64,000 bases of DNA from Flavobacteriales bacterium (GTDB lineage Bacteria > Bacteroidota > Bacteroidia > UBA10329): assembly GCA_020635495.1 (NCBI GenBank), contig JACJZQ010000004.1:124001-188000 (forward strand), written 5' to 3'. The position numbers were made by a program, and so were the translations under genes. The first letter of the stretch is position 1, and each line of letters opens with the position of its first letter. The notes under the pieces are model-generated. The model ran no database searches. It saw only the letters and a program-made list of their open reading frames with translations, and had not been told where the DNA came from. Positions 31,722 through 38,958 of this stretch are shown piece by piece.

Positions 31722-33164
31722 ATGCGGAATCAAGATATTTCAGTCAAGGAGATTGACGAAACAAGACAGGGCGAGGCGTTGGAAATGGCCACAAAAGGTA
31801 CTGGCGGCAAGAAATTGTACATCGAATCTTACGGCTGCGCCATGAATTTCTCTGATAGCGAGATCGTGGCATCGGTGCTTATCGATGAAGGCTTTGAAAC
31901 TACCAAAGTGATGGAAGAGGCCGATGTGATCTTTGTGAACACATGCGCCATTCGCGATAATGCGGAGCAGCGTGTCCGTGGCCGATTGGATCAATTCCGC
32001 AAGGCCAAAAAGAGCAAGCCTGAAATGGTTATCGGTGTGATGGGTTGCATGGCAGAACGCCTCAAATCCAAGTTGTTGGAGGAGGAAAAGTTGGTTGATA
32101 TTGTGGTTGGTCCTGATAGCTACCGCGACCTTCCAAACTTGGTTCGCGTGGCCGAATCAGGCCAAAAAGCCGTTAACGTACTGCTTTCAAGGGAAGAAAC
32201 GTATGCAGACATCAACCCTGTTCGTTTGGGCGGAAATGGTGTAAGCGCATTCGTTTCCATAACGCGTGGTTGCGACAACATGTGCAGCTTCTGCGTGGTG
32301 CCGTTTACCAGAGGCCGTGAGCGTAGCCGCGACCCAGAATCAATCGTTGCCGAGTGCAAGCAACTGTTTGAGAACGGTTACAAGGAAGTAACACTTCTTG
32401 GCCAGAACGTGGACAGTTACCTATGGGGCGGAGGTGGCCTAAAGAAGGATATCATCGCCCGTGGCGACCTCAGCGGAACAATAAGTTTTGCTGAGTTGCT
32501 GATCATGGTCGCGCAGATCAGTCCAGAATTGCGCGTGCGTTTCTCCACATCTCACCCAAAAGACATGCACGATGATGTGCTGTACGCTATGGCAAAGTAC
32601 CATAACATTTGCAGCTACATCCATTTGCCAGTTCAGTCGGGCAGCACGCGTTTGCTGGAGCTGATGAACCGTGGCTATACCCGCGAGTGGTACTTTGAGC
32701 GAATGGCCAAGATCAAGGAGATCGTGCCAGATTGCGGACTTTCAACAGACATCATCACGGGTTTCTGTACCGAAACGGAAGAAGATCATCAGGATACCTT
32801 GAGTTTGATGGAAGAGATCGGTTTCGATTTCGCTTACATGTTCAAATATTCGGAGCGACCAGGAACTGCCGCTGCCAAGAAGATGGAAGATGATATTCCA
32901 GAGGAGATAAAGCAGAGACGATTGGCTGAAGTGATCGAAATCCAAGCGAAAAACTCGCACGAGAGCAATAAGAAGGACCTTGGTAAAACGTTTCAGGTTC
33001 TGGTGGAAGGAACTTCCAAGAAATCGGACGAGATGCTTCAGGGCAGAAACCCACAGAACAAGGTGGTGGTTTTCCCGAAAGAAGACTTTAAGAAAGGAGA
33101 TTATGTAAACGTTCTGGTGACCGATTGTACATCGGCCACGTTATTGGGGACAGCCGTAAAATGA
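31722..33164 (+). CDS. miaB: tRNA-2-methylthio-N6-dimethylallyladenosine synthase MiaB
   Basis: A 480-residue radical SAM methylthiotransferase that adds the 2-methylthio group to i6A37 of tRNAs reading UNN codons. The N-terminal UPF0004 domain carries the cysteines of the second cluster (SYGCAMNFSD, NTCAIRDNAEQ, GVMGCMAERL). The radical SAM motif is RGCDNMCSFCVVPFTRGRER, and a C-terminal TRAM domain starts near residue 415. The PFTRGRERSR text fits MiaB rather than RimO or MtaB. tRNA-Phe, a usual target, is encoded at 49457. It is first in an operon running through secG (gaps 8, 0, -1 and 1 bp). Confidence 0.96.
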   Translation: MRNQDISVKEIDETRQGEALEMATKGTGGKKLYIESYGCAMNFSDSEIVASVLIDEGFETTKVMEEADVIFVNTCAIRDNAEQRVRGRLDQFRKAKKSKPEMVIGVMGCMAERLKSKLLEEEKLVDIVVGPDSYRDLPNLVRVAESGQKAVNVLLSREETYADINPVRLGGNGVSAFVSITRGCDNMCSFCVVPFTRGRERSRDPESIVAECKQLFENGYKEVTLLGQNVDSYLWGGGGLKKDIIARGDLSGTISFAELLIMVAQISPELRVRFSTSHPKDMHDDVLYAMAKYHNICSYIHLPVQSGSTRLLELMNRGYTREWYFERMAKIKEIVPDCGLSTDIITGFCTETEEDHQDTLSLMEEIGFDFAYMFKYSERPGTAAAKKMEDDIPEEIKQRRLAEVIEIQAKNSHESNKKDLGKTFQVLVEGTSKKSDEMLQGRNPQNKVVVFPKEDFKKGDYVNVLVTDCTSATLLGTAVK

Positions 33165-33172
33165 GGTAGAGG

Positions 33173-34411
33173 ATGACGGTAGATCAGATAAAACAGCGGT
33201 TCGGCATCATTGGGCATTCGCCTTTGCTGAACCATGCCATCAACACGGCCATGCAAGTGGCGCCAACCGATATTTCTGTGTTGGTAACGGGCGAAAGTGG
33301 AACGGGTAAGGAAGCCCTGCCGCAGATCATCCATCAAATGAGTTCGCGCAAGCATGGCCAGTACATTGCGGTAAACTGCGGTGCGATTCCTGAAGGAACC
33401 ATCGACTCGGAACTTTTCGGACACGAAAAAGGCTCTTTTACAGGAGCGCACGAGGCACGTAAAGGTTACTTCGAAGTAGCCGATGGTGGAACCATTTTCT
33501 TGGATGAGGTGGCCGAATTGCCGATGTCAACGCAGGTTCGTCTGTTGCGGGTTTTGGAAACGGGCGAATTCATCAAAGTAGGTTCTTCCAAGCCGTTGAA
33601 AACCAACGTGCGGACGGTTGCCGCAACCAACGTCAACATTCCAGACGCCATCAGTAAAGGCAAGTTCAGAGAAGACCTTTATTATCGTTTGAATACGGTG
33701 CCGATCATCATTCCGCCATTGCGCGAACGACAAGAAGACATTCCGCTGTTGTTCAGAAAATTTGCGGGAGATTTTGCCGAGAAGTACCGCATGCCGAACG
33801 TCCGCCTGTCTGATGAAGCGCGTGTCTTGCTGATGAACTATCGCTGGCCGGGAAACATCCGTCAATTGAGGAATGTTACCGAACAGATTTCCATCATTGA
33901 GCAGGATAGAGAGATCAGCGCAGAAATTCTCAGAAACTATCTGCCTGATCATGGAAAGACCAACCTTCCTGCCATCAGAACCGCAGGAGCTCCGAACGGT
34001 GGAGGAGATTCTCAGACAGAATTCTCTGAGCGCGAACTGATGTACAAGGTGCTTTTTGACATGAAACGGGACATCAACGACCTCAAAAAATTGGTGTTGG
34101 ATGTCGTTTCCGGGCAAGGAGATGCTGAGATAACCGAGCATCACGCTTCCACCATTCGAAGATTGCATCAGGATGTGGCTCCAACCGATTTCGACTCTGG
34201 GGTTCACGAAGTGCAGATACACAGACCGGGAGAACACACATTTGATGAGCACGAAGAAGTGGAAGAGTCGCTTTCTCTGGAGGACCGTGAAATAGAACTC
34301 ATCAAAAAGGCGTTAGAGCGGCACCGCGGAAAGCGTAAAGCAGCCGCGCAAGAACTCGGAATTTCTGAAAGAACACTTTACAGAAAGATCAAGGAGCACA
34401 ACTTGGGATAG
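33173..34411 (+). CDS. Sigma-54-dependent AAA+ transcriptional activator
   Basis: A 412-residue enhancer-binding protein. It has no receiver or GAF domain: the AAA+ module starts almost at once (residues 10 to 240) with Walker A GESGTGKE, the sigma-54 loop as GSFTGA (a variant of GAFTGA common in this phylum), Walker B GGTIFLDEV and the arginine-finger region FREDLYYRLN. A linker with an acidic stretch (about 255 to 365) leads to a Fis-type helix-turn-helix at the end (KRKAAAQELGISERTLYRKI). Activity must be set by expression, partners or the linker. It is tightly bound in an operon with miaB, lptE and secG, so an envelope role is plausible. No convincing -24/-12 site was found in the window. 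Confidence 0.92.
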   Translation: MTVDQIKQRFGIIGHSPLLNHAINTAMQVAPTDISVLVTGESGTGKEALPQIIHQMSSRKHGQYIAVNCGAIPEGTIDSELFGHEKGSFTGAHEARKGYFEVADGGTIFLDEVAELPMSTQVRLLRVLETGEFIKVGSSKPLKTNVRTVAATNVNIPDAISKGKFREDLYYRLNTVPIIIPPLRERQEDIPLLFRKFAGDFAEKYRMPNVRLSDEARVLLMNYRWPGNIRQLRNVTEQISIIEQDREISAEILRNYLPDHGKTNLPAIRTAGAPNGGGDSQTEFSERELMYKVLFDMKRDINDLKKLVLDVVSGQGDAEITEHHASTIRRLHQDVAPTDFDSGVHEVQIHRPGEHTFDEHEEVEESLSLEDREIELIKKALERHRGKRKAAAQELGISERTLYRKIKEHNLG

Positions 34412-34966
34412 ATGATAGATATCAGAAATCAGATGTCAGATTTTTCTCTTCGGAATGTGGTATTACGCTCATTCCTTCTGATTTCTGTCGTCTGGAATCT
34501 GACGTCTCTCAGCGGATGCGGAGTTTACTCCTTTACCGGGGCCAGTATTTCACCGGAAGTAAAGTCTGTCAGCGTTGATTTTTTTCCTGCCTACGCACCA
34601 CTTGCACCGGCAAATGTTCCGCAAGAATTCACCGAGGCGCTCAGAGAACTTTTTGTCAGCAGAACCAACCTCGACCTTTACAATAAGAACGGAGATATAC
34701 GTTTTGAAGGCTACATATCTGATTATCAAACGCGGCCCGTGGCTATCCAAGGCAACGAGACCGCAGCACAGAACCGCCTTACAATGACGGTTCAGGTAAC
34801 CTTTACAAACACCAAAGAAGAAGACAAGAGTTTTGAGAAATCGTTCTCACGATTTGCTGATTTTGACGCTACACAGAACTTAACGGACGTGGAGCAGGCA
34901 CTGATTGCGGAGATTCACGAGCAGCTCATTCTTGACATTTTCAACGAGGCAGTGGTTAACTGGTAA
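34412..34966 (+). CDS. lptE: LPS-assembly lipoprotein LptE-family
   Basis: A 184-residue lipoprotein. The lipobox is LSGC with Cys36, followed by GVYSFTGASI, the usual start of Bacteroidota LptE proteins. The mature part has the FFPAYAPLAPANVPQEFTEALRELF and later ISDYQTRPVA blocks of the family. LptE is the outer-membrane plug that assists LptD in LPS insertion. The ATG directly follows the TAG of the activator gene (no gap). The signal sequence is unusually long for a lipoprotein (35 residues), and its codons include an 11-bp perfect inverted repeat (34423-34433 with 34477-34487). A later in-frame ATG (MSDFS, 34433) would give a 28-residue signal and may be the true start. Confidence 0.85.
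   Translation: MIDIRNQMSDFSLRNVVLRSFLLISVVWNLTSLSGCGVYSFTGASISPEVKSVSVDFFPAYAPLAPANVPQEFTEALRELFVSRTNLDLYNKNGDIRFEGYISDYQTRPVAIQGNETAAQNRLTMTVQVTFTNTKEEDKSFEKSFSRFADFDATQNLTDVEQALIAEIHEQLILDIFNEAVVNW
34423..34487. repeat. Inverted repeat inside the lptE signal-peptide codons
   Basis: CAGAAATCAGA (34423-34433) and TCTGATTTCTG (34477-34487) are perfect 11-base complements. Another pair, GTCAGATT (34435-34442) and AATCTGAC (34496-34503), is interleaved with it. ATCAGA-type repeats like this are frequent as extragenic elements in Bacteroidota. Confidence 0.6.
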
Positions 34967-35778
34967 TGACGCAAGATCAATTCAACAAATGGCTGAATGA
35001 CCCGGGTTCAATGAACTCGGATAGTATTCCGCAGTTGCGTGAGGTGATCAAACGTTACCCATATTTCAACGTGGCGCAGATGCTGTTGGCTAAGAATCTT
35101 CGGTCAGAAAATCATATTGATCAGCTGAAGCAATTACAGTTGGCGGCCGTTATGGCACCGGACAGAAAGGTGTTTCACGATTATTTGAATGACAGGAAAA
35201 AGGTGGTTCCGGCAAAGCTGGATGAGCCTACGGTCGTTGAAATTGAACCTGCAGAAGCGGAGACTGCAGATCAGGAAATCACAAAACCTGAACCTAGATT
35301 CCCAGACGAACTCATTCCAGAACCGGTAATCTATCAACTGGAAACAGCCGACCTCCCTGAATTACCGGTTAAGGAAGAACAGAAATCGATAGAGCCCGAA
35401 GAGCTCAGTTTCAGCGAATGGCTGGCTTTCACAGAATCTGGAGAATTGACCGAAGCTCCGTCAGAAAAGTCTCAAGGAAAAATCCCTGTGGGAGAAGAAC
35501 TCAGCGGAATCGACATCATCGATCACTTCCTGTCACAGGCAGATGAGCTCCCGAAGAAGCGTGCAGAATTCTTTGATCCAAGAAAGGCGGCAGCCAAAGC
35601 AGATAAGGACGATTTTACGGTTGTTTCGGAAACATTGGCCAAGATCTATTTCCAGCAGGAAAAATACGAGCTGGCAAAACAGGCATACCGATCTCTTAGC
35701 TTGAATTATCCCGAGAAAAGCGTTTACTTTGCCGCCCGTTTGAAAGAAATAGAGGAAAAACTCAACTCAGAAGGTTAA
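34966..35778 (+). CDS. TPR-like cytoplasmic protein between lptE and secG
   Basis: A 270-residue acidic protein without signal peptide or membrane segment. The N-terminal 70 residues are helical (QFNKWLNDPGSM, VIKRYPYFNVAQMLLAKNL). The middle (about 75 to 150) is a low-complexity Glu/Pro linker. The last 50 residues carry one good TPR-like unit (SETLAKIYFQQEKYELAKQA). The gene occupies the slot before secG seen in other Bacteroidota as far as I recall, but no function is known to me. It overlaps lptE by one base and stops 1 bp before secG. Confidence 0.75.
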   Translation: MTQDQFNKWLNDPGSMNSDSIPQLREVIKRYPYFNVAQMLLAKNLRSENHIDQLKQLQLAAVMAPDRKVFHDYLNDRKKVVPAKLDEPTVVEIEPAEAETADQEITKPEPRFPDELIPEPVIYQLETADLPELPVKEEQKSIEPEELSFSEWLAFTESGELTEAPSEKSQGKIPVGEELSGIDIIDHFLSQADELPKKRAEFFDPRKAAAKADKDDFTVVSETLAKIYFQQEKYELAKQAYRSLSLNYPEKSVYFAARLKEIEEKLNSEG

Positions 35779-35779
35779 A

Positions 35780-36103
35780 ATGTACACACTCATCATCATA
35801 TTGATTCTTATCGTTTGTCTACTGCTGGTAGGCGTAGTGATGGTTCAGAACAGCAAAGGAGGAGGTCTGGCTTCAGATTTCTCATCTTCCAACCAGATCA
35901 TCGGTGTTCAAAGAACAGGCGATTTCTTGGAAAAGGCCACGTGGTATCTATCCATTGCACTCATTGTTCTTACCCTTGGTTCAAATTTCTTCATCAATAG
36001 AGGAGAAGTGGTTCAAGAAGAATCAGCAATCCAAGAGCAGATAGACAACGCAGCGTTGCCTGCAACAGACGATCTTGGAGAATCAGGACCGATAGAAGAA
36101 TAA
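35780..36103 (+). CDS. secG: Preprotein translocase subunit SecG
   Basis: A 107-residue inner-membrane protein with two helices. The first is LIIILILIVCLLLVGVVMVQ. The family loop SKGGGLASDFSSSNQIIGVQ and helix 2 (WYLSIALIVLTLGSNFF) follow. SecG assists protein translocation through SecYE. The C-terminal tail of about 35 residues is acidic. It is the last gene of the miaB-secG operon; a terminator follows 25 bp later. Confidence 0.92.
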   Translation: MYTLIIILILIVCLLLVGVVMVQNSKGGGLASDFSSSNQIIGVQRTGDFLEKATWYLSIALIVLTLGSNFFINRGEVVQEESAIQEQIDNAALPATDDLGESGPIEE

Positions 36104-36128
36104 CACTCAGGCAAGACAACGCCAACGG

Positions 36129-36168
36129 AAAATGTCAGGATGTCACGCATTCTGACATTTTTTTTTGC
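36129..36168 (+). terminator. Terminator of the miaB-secG operon
   Basis: AAAATGTCAG (36129-36138) pairs with CTGACATTTT (36152-36161), with further weak pairing inside the loop, then a long T-run. Confidence 0.85.
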
Positions 36169-36184
36169 TTCACTGTCATCATTT

Positions 36185-36233
36185 CAGCCCTATTGGCCGC
36201 CTTTGGGCAATGGCATAGAATATGACAGGGCTG
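36185..36233 (+). promoter_or_regulatory. Inverted repeat upstream of groES
   Basis: CAGCCCT (36185-36191) and AGGGCTG (36227-36233) frame a 35-base segment about 40 to 90 bases before groES. No CIRCE element (TTAGCACTC-N9-GAGTGCTAA) is present and no TAnnTTTG box was found, so this may be part of the heat-shock control or an mRNA leader hairpin. Confidence 0.3.
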
Positions 36234-36275
36234 CCACATCAAACTAACATTCACTAACCAAATAATAATTCAAAA

Positions 36276-36554
36276 ATGGGAGCTATTAAAATCAAACCAT
36301 TGGCAGATAGAGTAGTTGTACAGGCTGCTGCTGCCGAAGAGAAGACAGCTTCAGGAATCTTTATTCCAGACACCGCAAAGGAAAAACCGCAGAAAGGAAA
36401 AGTGGTGGCTGTTGGAGCTGGAAAAAAAGACGAACCGATGACCGTGAAAGTGGGCGATACCGTCCTTTACGGAAAGTACTCGGGAACGGAGATCAACGTA
36501 GACGGAACCGATGTGCTCATCATGCGTGAGTCTGACATTTTCGCAATCGTTTAA
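36276..36554 (+). CDS. groES: Co-chaperonin GroES
   Basis: A 92-residue Hsp10. Typical text: KPLADRVVVQAAAAEEKTAS, the mobile-loop GIFIPDTAKEKPQKGKVVAVG, and KVGDTVLYGKYSGTEI. It caps the GroEL ring during protein folding. groEL starts 27 bp downstream, so they form one operon. The control region lacks CIRCE. Confidence 0.97.
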   Translation: MGAIKIKPLADRVVVQAAAAEEKTASGIFIPDTAKEKPQKGKVVAVGAGKKDEPMTVKVGDTVLYGKYSGTEINVDGTDVLIMRESDIFAIV

Positions 36555-36581
36555 TCCATCAAACTTTAAAACTTAAACAAA

Positions 36582-38222
36582 ATGGCAAAGCAAATTGAGT
36601 TCGATCTGGACGCAAGAGACAGATTGAAAAAAGGGGTTGATGCCCTTGCAAATGCAGTAAAAGTGACCTTAGGACCAAAAGGTCGTAACGTAATTATTGA
36701 TAAGAAATTCGGTGCTCCGCAGGTTACCAAAGATGGTGTTACCGTGGCGAAAGAGATCGAGTTGAAAGACGCCATCGAGAACATGGGTGCGCAAATGGTG
36801 AAGGAAGTTGCTTCCAAAACCAACGATGTGGCCGGAGACGGAACCACAACCGCCACTGTTCTTGCTCAGGCAATTGTAACTACTGGCTTGAAGAACGTAG
36901 CCGCTGGTGCCAACCCAATGGATCTTAAGAGAGGTATCGACAAAGCTGTTGAGGCTGTTGTTGGTGAGCTTAAGAAAGTTTCCAAGTCTGTTGGCGATGA
37001 TATTGCCAAGATTGAGCAAGTGGCAACCATTTCTGCCAACAGCGATGCTGCCATTGGAAAACTGATTGCTGAGGCAATGAGCAAAGTGGGCAAGGAAGGT
37101 GTAATAACTGTGGAAGAAGCAAAAGGAACCGAAACAACGGTTGATGTTGTGGAAGGTATGCAGTTCGACCGCGGTTACCAGTCGCCATATTTCGTTACCG
37201 ATGCTGAGAAGATGGAGGCCGTGTTGGACAACCCATTCATCCTTATCCACGATAAGAAGATCAGCAACATGAAAGACATGCTGCCTGTGTTGGAGAAAGC
37301 TGCACAGAGCGGTAAGCCATTGTTGATCATCTGCGAGGAAGTTGAAGGAGAAGCGTTGGCAACCTTGGTTGTGAACAAGATTCGTGGCTCGCTCAAAATT
37401 GCTGCTGTTAAGGCACCAGGTTTCGGAGACAGAAGAAAAGCCATGTTGGAAGACATAGCCATTCTTACTGGCGGAACCGTGATCAGCGAGGAGAAAGGTC
37501 TGAAGTTGGAAGACGCTACGTTGGCCGACCTTGGTACTGCAGAGAAGATCGTTATCGATAAAGACAACACCACTATTGTAAACGGTGCTGGCGAGGAAGA
37601 TGCCATCAAGGCGCGTGTAAATCAGATCAAAGCTCAAATTGAGTCTACAACTTCTGATTACGACCGTGAGAAGCTTCAGGAGCGTTTGGCCAAGTTGGCC
37701 GGAGGTGTGGCCGTACTTTACGTAGGTGCTGCAACTGAGGTTGAAATGAAAGAGAAGAAAGACCGTGTGGATGATGCCCTACATGCAACCCGCGCTGCGG
37801 TTGAGGAAGGAATCGTTCCTGGTGGTGGTGTTGCTTACCTACGTACCATTGCCGCTATTGGCAAGATCAAACCAGCCAATGCGGATGAGAAAACAGGTAT
37901 CGACATCGTTCTTCGTTCTATCGAAGAGCCATTGCGTCAGATCGTGGCCAACGCTGGTCTTGAAGGCAGCATTGTGGTTCAGAAAGTGAAAGAAGGAAAA
38001 GATGATTACGGTTACAACGCACGTACAGATGAGTACGGTAGCATGTATGAGTTCGGTATCATCGACCCGACCAAAGTAAGCCGCGTGGCCTTGGAGAACG
38101 CAGCCTCTATTGCAGGTATGTTGTTGACCACCGAGTGCGTATTGGCCGATGAGCCAGAAGAAGGTAACCCAATGGCAGGAATGCCTCCGGGAGGAATGGG
38201 TGGCATGGGCGGCATGATGTAA
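36582..38222 (+). CDS. groL: Chaperonin GroEL
   Basis: A 546-residue Hsp60 that folds proteins in an ATP-driven double ring. The sequence is highly conserved: VKVTLGPKGRNVIIDK, VAGDGTTTATVLAQ (ATP-binding Asp), the AAVEEGIVPGGGVAYLR block, and the flexible GGMGGMGGMM tail. Codon use is strongly biased, as expected for an abundant protein, and this creates long spurious antisense reading frames. A terminator follows directly. Confidence 0.98.
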   Translation: MAKQIEFDLDARDRLKKGVDALANAVKVTLGPKGRNVIIDKKFGAPQVTKDGVTVAKEIELKDAIENMGAQMVKEVASKTNDVAGDGTTTATVLAQAIVTTGLKNVAAGANPMDLKRGIDKAVEAVVGELKKVSKSVGDDIAKIEQVATISANSDAAIGKLIAEAMSKVGKEGVITVEEAKGTETTVDVVEGMQFDRGYQSPYFVTDAEKMEAVLDNPFILIHDKKISNMKDMLPVLEKAAQSGKPLLIICEEVEGEALATLVVNKIRGSLKIAAVKAPGFGDRRKAMLEDIAILTGGTVISEEKGLKLEDATLADLGTAEKIVIDKDNTTIVNGAGEEDAIKARVNQIKAQIESTTSDYDREKLQERLAKLAGGVAVLYVGAATEVEMKEKKDRVDDALHATRAAVEEGIVPGGGVAYLRTIAAIGKIKPANADEKTGIDIVLRSIEEPLRQIVANAGLEGSIVVQKVKEGKDDYGYNARTDEYGSMYEFGIIDPTKVSRVALENAASIAGMLLTTECVLADEPEEGNPMAGMPPGGMGGMGGMM

Positions 38223-38246
38223 GCCGACCTGCTTAGGTTAGAAACG

Positions 38247-38274
38247 AAAGCCCCGCCATTTGGCGGGGCTTTTT
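38247..38274 (+). terminator. Terminator of groESL
   Basis: AAAGCCCCGCC-ATT-TGGCGGGGCTTTTT type hairpin: GCCCCGCC (38250-38257) pairs with GGCGGGGC (38262-38269), then T5. Confidence 0.92.
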
Positions 38275-38301
38275 GTTGTTGAATGTTTCTACATTTAATC
38301 C

Positions 38302-38958
38302 ATGGCACGCAAATTCCTCTCTGAGATGCTAGGAACCTTCGGGTTGATATTCACTGGTTGCGGAGCCATTGTTGTGAATGACGTTACAGGAGGAGCCATT
38401 GGTCATTTGGGTATTTGCACGGTTTTCGGATTGGTGGTTATGGCCATGGTTTACAGCTTTGGAGATGTTTCTGGAGCACACATCAACCCTGCAGTTACCA
38501 TAGCGTTTTGGATTTCAGGACGATTTCCTCTTAAAGAAGTTGGCCCTTACATTCTGGCGCAGGTAATCGGTTCTACTGCCGCGTGTGCATTGCTTTGGTA
38601 TCTCTTCCCCGATGAATCGACCTTTTTGGGAGCTACGTTGGTTTCCGGTTCTATCATGCAGTCGTTTGTTTTGGAAGTGGCCATCACCTTCTTGCTCATG
38701 CTCATCATTATTATGGTGGCTACGGGCTCTAAAGAAGTTGGGACTTTGGCCGGTATTGCCATCGGTGCCGCTGTGGCCGTTCTTGCTTTGGTCGGTGGAC
38801 CAATTTCAGGAGCTTCTATGAACCCCGCTAGATCCTTGGGTCCTGCGTTGGTGTCCGGACACATGGAACATATTTGGCTCTACATCATTGCTCCGATCAT
38901 TGGAGCTGCGTTGGCCGTTCCGGTAAGCAATGTGATCAAAGGTCCGCAGACGCTTTAG
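38302..38958 (+). CDS. MIP-family aquaporin
   Basis: A 218-residue channel protein with six helices and both NPA boxes: GAHINPAVT (first half) and GASMNPARSLGPAL (second half). The Arg after the second NPA and small residues near the selectivity filter favour a water channel of the AqpZ type over a glycerol facilitator, which usually has Asp after the second NPA-Arg. The length matches AqpZ. Its last 4 bases overlap the end of the convergent peptidase gene. Confidence 0.9.
   Translation: MARKFLSEMLGTFGLIFTGCGAIVVNDVTGGAIGHLGICTVFGLVVMAMVYSFGDVSGAHINPAVTIAFWISGRFPLKEVGPYILAQVIGSTAACALLWYLFPDESTFLGATLVSGSIMQSFVLEVAITFLLMLIIIMVATGSKEVGTLAGIAIGAAVAVLALVGGPISGASMNPARSLGPALVSGHMEHIWLYIIAPIIGAALAVPVSNVIKGPQTL

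Noticed and set aside
33527..34252. 241-codon frame antisense to the sigma-54 activator
   Set aside because: Codon-bias shadow; no start context, promoter or recognisable protein features.
36192..36210. Possible sigma-54 site GG-N10-GC upstream of groES
   Set aside because: Only the GG/GC spacing fits; the conserved TTGCA half is absent (reads GGGC).
36669..37637. Long open frame (322 codons) antisense to groEL
   Set aside because: It is the mirror of strongly biased groEL codons; composition is His/Leu/Phe-rich without domain, and groEL is unmistakable.
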